Shown piece after piece: positions 53,383 through 64,000 of a stretch of DNA of 64,000 nucleotides; the stretch's first letter is position 1, and every line of letters starts with the position of its first letter. The notes under the pieces are model-generated. The model was not told where the DNA came from, did not search any database, and saw only the letters and a program-made list of their open reading frames with translations. A program made the translations under genes and the position numbers. Source of the stretch: Isoetes taiwanensis (lineage: Eukaryota > Streptophyta > Lycopodiopsida > Isoetales > Isoetaceae); assembly GCA_021234155.1 (NCBI GenBank), contig JAJEKV010000084.1, positions 1,754,545-1,818,544 of the forward strand, written 5' to 3'.

Positions 53383-54065
53383 ATGGGCTTCTCAGAGGTC
53401 CCCGCTGTTCTTGGTAAGGCCAAGTTGTCCCTCTGTTGGCCAAGTTATATTTGCTCTGATTATTGACACTTCAAATGTTCAAGGATCACAAGGTTTGGTG
53501 ATTTTGCAGTATATATTATATACTGTTAATGCATAGCTATAATCTTGCAATTAATCAGAAGCTAAAAGCAAATTGTGATGTTATTTTAGGCGCTAGTGCG
53601 GTCTCTGGATTCTTTGCATCTGCATGCAGTCTACCATTTGACTATGTGAAGACTCAAATACAGAAGATGCAACCTGGTCCTGACGGCAAGTATCCCTATT
53701 CTGGATCTTTTGACTGCGCCTTGAAAACTCTTAGAACAGGTGGACCTTTAAAATTTTATCTTTGGGTTTGGAACATCTTGTATTCGTATTGCGCCTCATG
53801 TGATGGTGAGCTCTAAGACCTGGTATAAAAACTTCGATGCATGATGGTTGAACTAGCTAATCTTGGATGCATGTGTTTGGCGGAGATGACTTGGATTTTT
53901 CTAAATCAAATACGAAGCTTGAAGAGACCGTTGGACTTTGATTTTTCTGATTCCTTTTTAAGTCTGCAACCACAATTCTTTTTATGGTTCTTCGATTTCT
54001 TCTTGTTGGAATTTGGCCACGAAGATAGAACATTAATATTTTCGAGGATGGTGCATAATCGATAG
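53383..54065 (+). pseudogene. DTC: Mitochondrial dicarboxylate/tricarboxylate carrier, 3' exons only
   Basis: This family exchanges dicarboxylates and tricarboxylates across the inner mitochondrial membrane. Three exons of its C-terminal third are present. 53,383-53,413 encodes MGFSEVPAVL with GTAAG donor. 53,590-53,805 encodes GASAVSGFFASACSLPFDYV and KTQIQKMQPGPDGKYPY, including the third-repeat carrier signature PFDYVK. From 53,886 comes MTWIFLNQI. Introns are 176 and 80 bp with GT-AG ends. One extra base near 53,760 breaks GGPLKFY from GFGTSCIRIAPHVM. The first two carrier repeats (about 200 residues) are missing and no acceptor precedes the ATG at 53,383, so the copy is 5'-truncated. Intron retention shows it is not a processed copy. 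The C-terminus reads on past the normal end in AT-rich sequence. Confidence 0.85.
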
Positions 54066-55382
54066 AAGATGATACATGACAATAAGCTTGGTCTTTGCCA
54101 AATCCTCTTTCCGGCGGTGTTCATGTTTAGCATTTCAATGTATGGAGGTTTATGGTGCATTATAAATCTGCACATATAGACTGAATTATTATGCCACAAA
54201 CATCACATAATTGGGAAGATGTTTTCTGTAAATACAACATAGTGGCAAGAGATCTGTATATCCATAAAAGTTCACAGTTCGTTTGCAGAAAAGGTTGTTT
54301 TGGGTGTTATCAATTGAGGCGAGATGAGCATGTGAGGTTCTTTCATGCAATCCTATATATCCTATCCTTTCATGCAATCCCAACAGAATTATAGCACATC
54401 TATGAGAATTATAGCACGTGTCAACTAGATGGAGACGGTAAATACACCATGATGATTGATGTGACCTTCATGCTTTGTATTATTATTTGTCAATCATTGT
54501 GCGTAATATGGGATTGAAATATTTGGATATATGCCTTGTGTTTATTGGCGATTCTCCATTATTATAATATATATCATCGTATCATATCACCTAGATTTGG
54601 AATGGGATTGTGCATGTGCCCTTGTGCTAATTTGAAATTAGGGAACGTGTCCATATAGTTCCATATAAATAGAGAGTGTTATCAAATGTTCGAACACGGT
54701 TGGGTTATTTGGTATTTGGACTTTGCACTTCTTACATTTCTAAGGTAGCCCTATTGCTCATTGCATTGCTAAATTCCCCTTTTCTCATCGATTTTTTTCC
54801 TCTTACAATGTTATAGGCCTTTAGTATTATTTGTTATTTCAAGTTATTAAATATATACTCTAAGTTATTTAGATGCTTATGAGTTGACAATGGCCCTTCA
54901 TTTTAGATGGGCATGCCATTGTCGGAGGCCCTTGTTATGATGACATCTAAGATAAAAAAATTCTATATATAACAATTAAAGGGAAGGGAGATGAGTTATA
55001 CCACGTCGAGTGTGGTTGGATCCAAGGATCTTCAAAGCTTCTTTTTGATACATTAGCTGTGGATCGTTTTCTCCCTAATTCGTTTCTTAATAAACTAGAA
55101 GTGATGGAAACAAATTATCCATCTAGCGTCATATTCTACTACCTTGAAAAATACATGTAGGCATCTTCAAAGTGGAGGCCGAAATGGTGGATGGTAGGAT
55201 AGAGGTTGGGATATTTAGTGACAGTTAATTTATTAGTTGATAGTTGGTCATGCGTGGATTATCGAGTGTACCTTTGAATATTTTAATAGTGATATTGACA
55301 CATATTTAATGTTACGCGGATATGTGGGGATTGATATGTGCATGTTTAGATCTATTTTAATTTGGTTTTTCTCTCTTGCATT
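54066..55382. other. Unassigned AT-rich stretch
   Basis: No recognised feature is visible. A short plus-strand frame near 54,985-55,160 encodes a peptide with ELYHVECGWIQGSSKLLF, VDRFLPNSFLNKLEVME and ...YLEKYM before a stop. It looks coding-like but has no recognised family or start. Confidence 0.3.
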
Positions 55383-55699
55383 GTAGTACATGGCGGAATT
55401 AGTTGAAAGGACCGCTAAGGCTATAGTTGAACTAGATAATGGGATTGATGAATCCTCAACTGGACATGGTATGAATACACATTTGAACAATAAAAAGAAG
55501 TCCTCCAGTGATGACGAAGAAATTACAATCACAGGTGGATAGGCTCTCTGAAGAGCTAGAAAAAATGTCCAAGGATTCTATGACTCTTTCAATCAGTACT
55601 AAAAGGCTTACCGCACAACTGACTCGTCTCAATCGATTGTTGCAAATTGTTGAGGCTAATGATGCTGTCATGATGGGAGTATCAGAAGGAGATTTTTAG
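55383..55699 (+). CDS. Coiled-coil-like ORF(s), unassigned
   Basis: After an acceptor-like CATTGTAG (55,387), an ATG-started frame encodes AELVERTAKAIVELDNG up to DDEEITITGG-stop. Overlapping it in another frame, MMTKKLQSQVDRLSEELEKM runs to 55,699 with heptad-like leucines (LSEELEKMSKDSMTL, LTAQLTRLNRLLQIVEAND) typical of a coiled coil. Either a one-base slip near 55,520 or use of the CACAG|GTGGATAG site as a donor could explain the two frames. It lies upstream of the Helitron and may be a captured fragment. Function is unknown. Confidence 0.35.
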
Positions 55700-55965
55700 A
55701 TGAATTGATCACTTTGTGTGCTTGTGATAACTAGAAAATCATGGTATTATTATGACTGTATTATAAGATACATCTTTGCTTGTGATATTTAAATAACCAT
55801 GCTATTAATATGGATGTGTTATAAGATAGATATTTGCGAGACCATATATGTTAGCAGTATAAGCCCATTATAATGAATCGATTATAAGACATGTATTCAT
55901 GTTACATAATAAATAGACGGTACTTTTTAGATCTTAAAAGCAATGGTCTATGTTGTAGAAGGAAC

Positions 55966-56457
55966 AATGAATTGTGTTAGAACCATCACAAGAAATATGT
56001 TGTGATATGAATTTTAAAGTGTGCCATGGACCTTATGCTATGTAGTACATTGATATTATTTTTTAGATGTTATAAATAGCGACTCGTGTCTTAGAACGAA
56101 CGATGGATCGTGTTAATAATGCCATTTCTCTCTTATTGCAGCTACAGCCACTGATGTCGGTGTTATTTCAAAATACGCGATTTTCGGAGGATGTAAACAT
56201 GTGAGTTGTTAAATGAATTGTGTTAGAACCATCACAAGAAATATGTTGTGATATGAATTTCAAAGTGTGCCATGGATCTTATGCTATGTAGTACATTGAT
56301 ATTATTTTTTGGATGTTATAAATAACGACTCGTGTCTTAGAACGAACGATGGATCGTGTTAATAATGCCATTTCTCTCTTATTGCAACTACAGCCAATGA
56401 TGTCGATGTTATTTCAAAATGTGCGATTTTCGGAGGATATAAACATGTGAGTTGTTC
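55966..56457. repeat. 246-bp tandem duplication containing a candidate exon
   Basis: The units 55,966-56,211 and 56,212-56,457 are about 95% alike by eye. Each contains a TTATTGCA...CTACAG acceptor region, a ~59-bp open segment (GTCGGTGTTATTTCAAAAT... in unit 1) and a CAT|GTGAGT donor. In unit 2 the acceptor has changed (GCAG to GCAA), so splicing there would have to use the downstream CTACAG. Confidence 0.85.
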
Positions 56458-59023
56458 TTCTACATCGTTTTGTGCTACAAGAATATTTGAATTAAATATG
56501 GATGATAATGCATCAAATCCAACTGAAAATCACATAGAATTAAATATGGATGATAGTGCATCAATTTCAACTGAAAATCATCTGAGCGAGAGGGATGAGA
56601 CGATATGCAAATTTGCGAGCAATGGCGAGAGAGCATGCTAGACAACGTTTGTGTGAGAAAATGGGACAGCGACCAAGAAAACGTCAATCCAGGATAGTTA
56701 GCGTGCCAACCCGAGCTTCCTCGTCCACGTCTGGAATTAGAATAAATGAAAATGCTCCAAATTTAGACATTTTGTCTACTAATGGGCGTGGAGTCACTCG
56801 AGGAGTCATGGTATGGGTAGTTGCTTGGCGAGCAAAATAGATCTGATCGGGATGGTATGCTAGGACCGAAGTGAGGGAGGTAGGGAGGAAGCACGGCGTA
56901 GGCAAAGAGAGAAGTATGCAAATTTGAGTGAAACTTTCGAGAGGTAGTTCGTGATTGTGATCGAGACAACGATCAAGACAACTACATTCAATGACAATGG
57001 AATAAGTTGATCCGGCTCTAAACGTTTTATCAACCAATGCGGGTGAGTTGCTTTCGATGGGTCACGACAATTGTGGGCGACGAGAATACATGCAGAGGTG
57101 GTGGTATGCAAGGTTAAGCGAAGAGGGTAGAGAGGAAGTGCGCCATAAACGAAGGGGCGTTATGCAAACTTGCCCGGCGAGGAGAGGGATCGCGGTAACG
57201 CGTCTAATAGAGAGAACGTCGATGAACATAGATGATGCGAGATACATCATCCGGCTATGTTGATGTGCAAGCGGGTAGTGTGGAGGAGAACTCATTGTCA
57301 AGAACAATTGCGCATTGGCGGGCTGCGTCGCCAACATATGCGATCGGCGATCGATCGTAAATTCATGATGTGTGCATGGAATAAGCGATGCACGTATTGT
57401 CAAATTCCTTTGCTGAACGTTGAGCAAAATGGATTCTGTTGTAATAAGGGTAAGTGGTTGCTCCCGCAGTTACCTCCATTGCCTAATGCACTACTTAACT
57501 TATACGACATGTCGGGCTTCAATGGAGTATGTAGAAAGATAAATAGATTATTTTGCTTTAGTGTGCTTGGAGTCGATGGAGAGTTTGTCAATTTGGACTT
57601 CCCTTCATCTGTGACGATCATGGGGCGTACATATCATCGGTTGCTTCCAACAAGGGACACGGGAAATCCCATACATGGGTATATATATGACGATACACAA
57701 CGTTATGTGCAAGCATGTCGACAAAATGTGCCCTTTCAGTGGATTGCAACTATTGGTTCAGTACTTGATCAAGTAAATCCATTTATTAGAAATCTTCGGA
57801 CAATGGGAAGTATGCATATGCCTTCAGCATATATTACGATTCAAGGAATTATTGGAAGTGATGAAATAGCGGCAATTGCAGAGGTCAACGATCGGTGATA
57901 TTGCATCTCGAAAGTTCTGTGATTTTGGGCTCATAGCTTTGAAGGTGAACCAACTTTTATGAACATTCTTGATCCCATGTATGAACCTTTACAATATCCA
58001 CTTCTTTTTCCACACGGGACGCCAGGTTGGGGTCCCAGAAATGAATACGGTCTCACACAATTACAATGGTACAGATCACGACTGTTGCATGATAGGTTCC
58101 TTCGACTAGGCCGTTTATGTGGGGAGTACTTAGTTGACATGTATTCACGGATTGAGGATGCAAGATTGAATTACTTTAGAACATCTGCCTTTCGAAATAG
58201 GAGAATCCAATACGATGAGGATTATTACGAGCGAGAAAATGGCGATCAAAATGATGTTATCTTGCCTTCGTCATTTTTGGGTTGTCAACGCCGGTGTTCT
58301 CACAAGTTGCGAGATGCTTTGGCTCTCTAGATCAAAGGGTCGTCCAACTTTCTTCATTACGATGACGGACGAATACGGATTGGCGAGAAATAAAGGTGCT
58401 CTTGGACACGACCGAGAATGCATCGATATACCTATGATTTGTAATGCGATGTTTTCATGGAAGGTTACAACGATTAAAGAGTTGTTACATAAATTTTTCC
58501 AACGCATATCATACATAATAACTTGGTGGTGGAGTTCCAAAAGCGAGGACTTCCACATTCACATCTTTGTTACGTCTTGAACGGATATACCAATAGAATG
58601 TGTTGATGAAATTATATATCTGAGAACTACCTAGTGATCCAATTCTTGAGCACGGGTTGAAAAATTCATGATTCACAGACATTCTAACGGATGATGCCCC
58701 CACGTAATTCTTCTTGCTGCTATAAATATCCAAAACTAGTTAATCCAACGACACACCTTGACTCTAAAGGCTACGTACAATACATGAGGAGAAGTATAGA
58801 TGATGCTTGGGTAGTTCCATACAATGCATTCCTCCTCCAAGAGCTCGATTGCCATATTATGGTTGACATTGCATCCACCGTGCATGTCTTCTCTTATCTG
58901 TATAGTTATATATATAAGGGTTTTGATACTGCGAGATTTCAGATAACCCAAGATAGGCATACAAATGCAGATTTGTCGTCGGGTCCTGAACAACGAATAG
59001 GCGGGCCACGCAAGATCATATGA
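56447..59023 (+). pseudogene. Helitron Rep (HUH nuclease) region, frameshifted
   Basis: Helitron Rep nicks DNA for rolling-circle transposition. Pieces lie in order but in different frames. 56,447-56,840: charged N-terminal region with a 48-bp duplication. 57,257-57,898: CTYCQIPLLNVEQNGFCC zinc-finger-like motif and the FSVLGVDGEFVNL block. 57,959-58,330: LDPMYEPLQYPLLFPHGTPG, EYLVDMYSRIEDARLNYFR (Helitron-like N domain). 58,215-58,580: RSKGRPTFFITMTDEYGL. Around 58,525-58,575: VEFQKRGLPHSHL, the HUH motif. 58,691-59,023: WVVPYNAFLLQELDCH and YLYSYIYKG, the catalytic-Tyr region. At least three frameshifts separate these, so Rep is dead here, although each catalytic motif survives. Confidence 0.85.
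56488..56583. repeat. 48-bp in-frame tandem duplication
   Basis: Two copies of GAATTAAATATGGATGATAA-type sequence encode ELNMDD.AS..TENH twice in a row at the N-terminal side of the Helitron protein. Confidence 0.85.
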
Positions 59024-61305
59024 ATAGCGAGCATACAAATAGTGGCGTAGGCCAATGTTTTGATGACGTTCCACAAGGGCATGCCACTAGAGCAAATCCT
59101 AGAAATGAGATACATGAGTACCTAAAGGCACGCTATCTTTCTACCACGGAGGCATCTTGGAGAATAATGTCTTACGACATAACAAACAAGAGTCCAGCTG
59201 TTAAATGTCTACCTTTGCATTTATTGCGACCAAATACGAGATCATTATTGGACAGGTACTTTCTACGACCTCTTGATCAAGTATTTAATACACTTACATA
59301 TATCCAATACTATGAACAATACACGTTAACAACATTTAATCAATCTCTAGCATCTGAAGCTGGATCTTACATAGAACAGGAGCAAGAAGGATTTACGCAA
59401 AACATTGTGAGGAAAAGGACGAGGCAACCATTAGTATGTAGGATACGTTTACTATTACCTAAGGTCGGTGAGGCGTTTTACTTAAGACAAATTTTGTTGC
59501 ATCGTCCTGCAAGGACATGGGGTGAATTAAAGGTTGTTAATGATCAATATTATGAAACATATCAACAGGCTGCAGAAGCAGAGGGTCTGCTTGCAGCACA
59601 CAATGAAGCAATGTTGGTTATGGAAGAGGCAGTTTCTCTATCATTGGGCCCTACGCAATTACGTTTTCTTTTTGCCATGTTACTACTTGACCAGGGACCA
59701 GCAATCGATCTATGGACCCAGTTTCAGGTGCCTATGAGCCTCGACTTATTAGACGAATATCCAAATGATGATGTGATTGCTTTCAATGAATCCCTGCATT
59801 TAGTCAATAATATTCTAGTTCAGCACGGCACTAACATCATGGCGTTCGGCCTTCAGTTGCAGCATCGTCTTGGACGAGATGTAATGCATGAGCTAGCAAA
59901 ATTTTCGGATCACTCATCATATTTAAATTCTACATTGCAAATGTCAAGTATTATGAATGACAACCAGTTGGAAATATTTAATTTCATAAGGCAATGGTTA
60001 GAGTCTCCTCAAAGCAATGAACCCATCTTTGTAGATGGAAAAGCTGGGACAGGAAAGACATTTGTCTTGAAATGCATATGCTTTCTCATACGCGGCAACA
60101 AAGGCATAGTTCTTCCATGTGGTACGACGGCACTGGCAGCTCGGTTATATTCAGGCGGGCGAACAACACATTCCCTGTTTCAAATTCCTGTAGTTGAAAA
60201 CAATGCCGGCCTTCATTCGATGTTAGAGCATGATTCGGGAGCAGCACAACTCATTATTGAAGCCAAGGTCATTATCTGGGATGAGTTTCCAATGGCTAAC
60301 AAAGCCGTTATAGAATGTGTAAATCATGCGCTCCAACGATTGTGTGGAAACAACCTTCCTTTTGGTGGAAAACATTTCATAGCTGCTGGTGATTTCAGAC
60401 AAGTTGCACCTGTCGTGAAGGGTGGAGGGAGGATTGCAGCATTCAATGCATCTATAAAATCATCGTCATTATGGAGAGTCTTTCGTGTCTTGAGGTTGCA
60501 TCAGCCGATACGAAATGCAGGAGATCCAGAGCTCATGTGTTTTGTTGACAATCTTGGAGAGAACTGGGAACAAACTACAGTATCATTGAATTTATTCAAT
60601 ATAACTACTAACATTGCAGATACAGCTGAATTCCTTTATCCTCCAGATGTTCTTCGCAATCCAATGGAATGCGACAAACGAATTTCCCTCGCTCCGATCA
60701 ATAGACACGTTGATGACTTCAATGGTCGTATATTGAACAAAGTTCCTAACCAGGATAGAAAGTATTACAGCCATGATCATATTACTGAACAAGATGAACT
60801 CATCCATGATCATCCGTATGCGACTTCAGATTTCTTAAACAATTTCACGCACTCTGGGATTCCTAACCATGAACTTAGACTTAAGGTGGGGGCAATTTGT
60901 CACGTGATGAAACGATTAGACATGGAGAAGGGTCTTGTGAAGAATGCTAGAGTTGTGATCGAATCGATGCATGCAAAGTTTGTAATGGTGAGAGTCTTGG
61001 GTGATCCGGAAGGGAATACTTACCCGATCTCAAGAACAGATTTCTTCTATCAACCAGAAAATCGTCCATGGACTATTCATAGACGACAATTACCACTCCG
61101 ACTTGCATATTCAACCACATTCAATAGTTGCCAGGGTTTAACATTGGATCGAGTGGTCATTGACTTGCGTACAAATGTCTTTGCACATGGTCAATTATAT
61201 ACGGCCTTTACTCGTGTACGAAACAGGCAAGATGTGCTAATCCTCCTCTCCCCAGAGAATACGACAAGAAGTACAGTGAATGTCATCTACAAGGATTTAC
61301 TCTAG
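59020..61305 (+). CDS. Helitron Pif1-like helicase domain, open frame
   Basis: Open frame of 761 codons. The N-terminal ~320 residues are the Rep-helicase linker of Helitrons (YDITNKSPAVKCLPLHL, then MLLLDQGPAIDLW). The Pif1 helicase follows: Walker A GKAGTGKT at residues 340-347, LPCGTTALAARLYSGGRTTH, Walker B IIWDEFPM at about 418-425, GDFRQVAPVVKGG, LRLHQPIRN, and the C-terminal block TFNSCQGLTLD.VVIDLR and LYTAFTRVR. In intact plant Helitrons this is fused to the Rep upstream. Here the Rep is broken by frameshifts and the ATG at 59,020 overlaps the end of the last Rep frame by a few bases, so it is best read as the downstream half of a dead RepHel. A free helicase protein is possible but unproven. 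Confidence 0.88.
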   Translation: MNSEHTNSGVGQCFDDVPQGHATRANPRNEIHEYLKARYLSTTEASWRIMSYDITNKSPAVKCLPLHLLRPNTRSLLDRYFLRPLDQVFNTLTYIQYYEQYTLTTFNQSLASEAGSYIEQEQEGFTQNIVRKRTRQPLVCRIRLLLPKVGEAFYLRQILLHRPARTWGELKVVNDQYYETYQQAAEAEGLLAAHNEAMLVMEEAVSLSLGPTQLRFLFAMLLLDQGPAIDLWTQFQVPMSLDLLDEYPNDDVIAFNESLHLVNNILVQHGTNIMAFGLQLQHRLGRDVMHELAKFSDHSSYLNSTLQMSSIMNDNQLEIFNFIRQWLESPQSNEPIFVDGKAGTGKTFVLKCICFLIRGNKGIVLPCGTTALAARLYSGGRTTHSLFQIPVVENNAGLHSMLEHDSGAAQLIIEAKVIIWDEFPMANKAVIECVNHALQRLCGNNLPFGGKHFIAAGDFRQVAPVVKGGGRIAAFNASIKSSSLWRVFRVLRLHQPIRNAGDPELMCFVDNLGENWEQTTVSLNLFNITTNIADTAEFLYPPDVLRNPMECDKRISLAPINRHVDDFNGRILNKVPNQDRKYYSHDHITEQDELIHDHPYATSDFLNNFTHSGIPNHELRLKVGAICHVMKRLDMEKGLVKNARVVIESMHAKFVMVRVLGDPEGNTYPISRTDFFYQPENRPWTIHRRQLPLRLAYSTTFNSCQGLTLDRVVIDLRTNVFAHGQLYTAFTRVRNRQDVLILLSPENTTRSTVNVIYKDLL

Positions 61306-61895
61306 CAATAAGGTACGCTCTCTCCGCCTAATCCATGAAAGGAGTTATCACTAGATGTAATGTAGATTTGTGTAGAATACAGGTTTGTTGTATCTGATGC
61401 TGAGAAGGGGAGAACACGAGCGAGAATAATCAGTATCCTCCTATGAATATGCCTTGGATTTCATTTATGCTAAAGGACCACTAGTAGGTGTTGATTGCGT
61501 ACGATTTATATACTATTGACTTGTGTTCTGTGTTTCCTTTTTCTATCTGTGTACATTCTTCCTTCGTTTTCCTTTCTCCAATGGGATATATGATGTGTTC
61601 ACAAGTAGCAATGCATCGAGTGTTGCTTGCGATAATGCATTGAGGTACGTTCTCTTTACCTTTGCAATGAGAAGATGTATGGAGATCTAGTCTTTGGATA
61701 TGATATAGATGTTTCTCTTGCTTGCATGTTTGAATAAAATGCTTATCCCATTGGCTGGATGGCAATACATGTTGTTGCTTCAATATAAGGGTGTCATTTG
61801 CGCGCATTGTGTTTTATTTGAATATGACGTGTTGTTTGATTATAACGGGATTTCCCTCGACCAAGTTTGATCAAAGTGAGCAAATAAAAACCATC
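61306..61895. other. Possible Helitron 3' region
   Basis: No gene is visible. It should include the Helitron 3' terminus (a hairpin followed by CTRR), but I could not fix one with confidence. Confidence 0.3.
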
Positions 61896-62450
61896 CATCG
61901 CGGTGATAGCCTAGTGGTAAATCCTTTGGTTATAGGTGGCCCCTAGCCAGGATCAAAACCCACTGACTATCATCGGGTGGGTAAAAAAAAAGAAAAAAAA
62001 AAGGAAGGAACTAAGATATCCATCTCAAAACAATAAAGTACATGTGCATACCTATACATATATAGCCTGTTCAATAGACGACGTGCTACATAGTTACTAT
62101 GGGATTCCCTTTGCTTACATGGCATAAATGCTTATCGCATTGGCAGTATAGTGGTTAGGCTCTTTGGTTACGGGTATTCCCCGGGCTCAAACCCCACTTG
62201 CTATCAATGGGTGGCATGATTGATCTATGAAAAGTGCTTATCGCATGTAGTAGTCTAGTGGTTAGGCCGTTTGGATATGGGTGTCCCCCTGTCCAAGCTC
62301 AAATCCCACTGACCATTATTGGGTGGCATGGATGATCTATGTCATGGTGATCATAGCCTGGTGGTTAGACCATTGGATATGGGTGTTCCCCTGTCCAGGT
62401 TCAAAACCCACTGGCTATTGTTGCATGACATGATTGTAAAAAAAAAAAGG
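61896..62450 (+). repeat. Tandem tRNA-derived SINE-like units (four) with A-rich tails
   Basis: Four units start near 61,896, 62,128, 62,238 and 62,341. Each has an A-box-like TAGYSTRGTGGTTAGRC, then TTTGGWTAYGGGTRTYCCCC, then a B-box-like GCTCAAAYCCCACTG (ideal GGTTCRANNCC) and GGGTGGCATGAT. Units 1 and 4 end in A-rich tracts (61,982-62,003; 62,439-62,449). Units 2-4 are directly head to tail at about 105 bp. The internal pol III promoter layout fits a tRNA-related SINE. No intact cloverleaf is present. Confidence 0.7.
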
Positions 62451-63426
62451 GCATCCTATAGTCGTTATGATCAGCATCCTTCTATCGTGCGGGCACTGGA
62501 CACAGGGCAAAAAAAAAAAGTGCAGGTTCAAATCCTGCATGTTCTAACACGTATACATAAGTTGGTGAAGAAAGCGTTAGCGGCCGATAGTAGGCGCGAT
62601 AAGTTTCTTGTAAGGATAAAGAAGTTGGGACTTCTGTAGCATGTTATTCTTTCTTTATGTACAGGTGCTTTTTAATACGGTTGGAGGTGCGCGATGGCTA
62701 CTAATCGTGAATCTTTTTTTGTTTAGCTTAGTGTTTAGCTTAGCCATAGATGACAGGCAAAGAAGTAGGTTTTGAATGATGATTTCTGTGTTTTTTGCAA
62801 TGTAACTCATGATTCAACTGAAGTAGTTGGATCAAATGCTGGAACTTGAATGTTGTGCACTTGAGCTATTATTTGATGTGTGATGTTTGTAATTTATTGT
62901 GTTTAACTGTAAATCTATGCTTAGCTGCCTTATCTCTGTGTCGGCTTAAACTTCTGGATTTAATTCTGACATAACAGAATGTACGGTAAAAAAGTTCAGA
63001 ATATCAATTGAAGTTAAGAATGTAGGGTAAAGACTTAAGAACTGGAAGCAAATCAACAAAATGACTCTGAAGCTTCACTTTCTATAAAAGAATGATGTCC
63101 ACATGGCATCACACGATTGGACTAGGGGGCAGAAAAATTGCCACCTGACATTTACGTATTTGGATAAAGTTGCTGGCATAGCGATGAATTTCTGGGTTGA
63201 CGCGCATGGGAAGGACGATTTCTTGGTGGAATTTACAGTTCCCTTGTTGACAGTGCTGCTTCACAGAGCCGATTATACCTTGTGTTTCTCGCTGGAGATG
63301 TGAAGGGCCACCATCTTTATTTTGTCATGATAATGGAATTGCATTGCAAAGATTGATTCTTATAAAGGATTGTGAGAAGGCGTATTTTTCATATCTAGAT
63401 CTGGGGTAGAATTATCCCTCCCCAAC
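62451..63426. other. Unassigned stretch with one further B-box
   Basis: Near 62,520 a perfect B-box in a short stem (GCAGGTTCAAATCCTGC) follows an 11-A run; it may be a degraded tRNA or a fifth SINE unit. The frame at 63,103-63,303 (66 codons) is motif-free. Otherwise I see nothing supportable. Confidence 0.35.
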
Positions 63427-63459
63427 AAAAAAAAAAAAAAAAAAGAAAAAGAAAAAAAG
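63427..63459 (+). other. A-rich tail of an unidentified retroposon
   Basis: A18 G A5 G A7 follows CTCCCCAAC, similar in form to the tails at 2,919 and 7,191. The body of the retroposon is not identified. Confidence 0.5.
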
Positions 63460-64000
63460 AGTGGCATACATCCTTTATGTCACAATTTGTGAGGTCTAGA
63501 TCTGTGCCACGTCAAGTGGGGGGCCAGTAAAACGAATGTCTGCCCGAATATGTGAACATGGTTGTGTAAGGACAAAGTCGGAATGTTTTATATAGGGTTG
63601 TGTGGTGCGTGTTTGCCTTATATTTGTTTGCGCCCTTGTTGTAGCTATTCCTTTATGCTTGTGCCATGTAGATTGTTTGCATAAAGTTTCAAATCTGTAA
63701 ATAATATTTGACTTGGATCTTAGCTTCCTCGAGTGGTGGGGAAATCATGTGCGGAGGTGTTAAATCTAATTTGATCCCATCATGTTTTCAGCGAACGATG
63801 GAGAATGTAACATAGGGAATATATGTGGGAATATTATGCAAATCAATGGCCACATGCAAACGGTGGAGAATGTAACAGAGAACGGTAACCGACAATTAGC
63901 TGCTGACGAAGGGCTAAATGTGATCTACAAGCAACCCACAATTTGAAAATCTCTCCAAAAATCCTCCATGGAACGATTTTCTAAGCCCAAAATATAAGCA
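63460..64000. other. Unassigned right edge
   Basis: No supported gene is visible. A small direct repeat (GGAGAATGTAACA.AG) occurs at about 63,798 and 63,863. Confidence 0.3.

Noticed and set aside
62460..62560. Possible intact tRNA gene
   Set aside because: Only the T-arm is convincing, and an 11-A run interrupts the expected variable-arm region.

Overview
This window looks like a repeat-rich nuclear region of a land plant. It has plant L1-type LINEs with a DUF4283/zinc-knuckle ORF1, LTR retrotransposons with an initiator-Met-tRNA primer site, a copia fragment, a Helitron with Rep and Pif1-like helicase parts, tRNA-like SINE units, and broken copies of two plant genes with spliceosomal introns (thioredoxin-like 3-3 and the mitochondrial dicarboxylate/tricarboxylate carrier). 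A Penelope-like reverse transcriptase and the heavy nesting suggest a large genome, perhaps a fern, lycophyte, gymnosperm or early angiosperm. That placement is inference only. I see no prokaryotic gene layout, no intact rRNA or tRNA gene and no CRISPR array.

Layout. 0-2.6 kb: decayed LINE on the minus strand. 3.2-7.2 kb: LINE on the plus strand, split by a 2.7 kb non-autonomous LTR element. 7.7-8.3 kb: 3' fragment of the Penelope-like element. 8.9-9.2 kb: copia fragment. 9.2-14.6 kb: AT-rich sequence with one convincing unassigned exon. 14.6-22.8 kb: a satellite complex made of 19-bp minisatellite arrays in opposite orientations, a ~310-bp repeat carrying a 40-bp telo-box palindrome, and a ~820-bp repeat, arranged as a large fold-back. 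24.1-32.0 kb: a nearly full-length LINE with target-site duplication, inserted upstream of and possibly inside an intron of the Penelope-like RT gene (32.1-34.5 kb). 36.3-37.4 kb: thioredoxin-like 3-3 gene or pseudogene. 38.9-48.1 kb: LTR retrotransposon on the minus strand, with no pol seen, carrying a histone-H3-like ORF between two hairpin repeats. 48.5-52.3 kb: one LINE inserted in another of the same family. 52.9-54.1 kb: a small hypothetical ORF and a 5'-truncated carrier gene. 55.4-61.3 kb: coiled-coil ORF, tandem exon duplication, then a Helitron with broken Rep and open helicase. 61.9-62.6 kb: tandem SINE-like units.

Most genes here are parasitic and many are broken. LINEs of one family occur at 0-2.6, 3.2-7.2, 48.5-52.3 and 48.98-50.94 kb, so a relative order of insertion can be read. 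The host gene remnants carry one or two inactivating changes each and may be recent pseudogenes or alleles with assembly errors.
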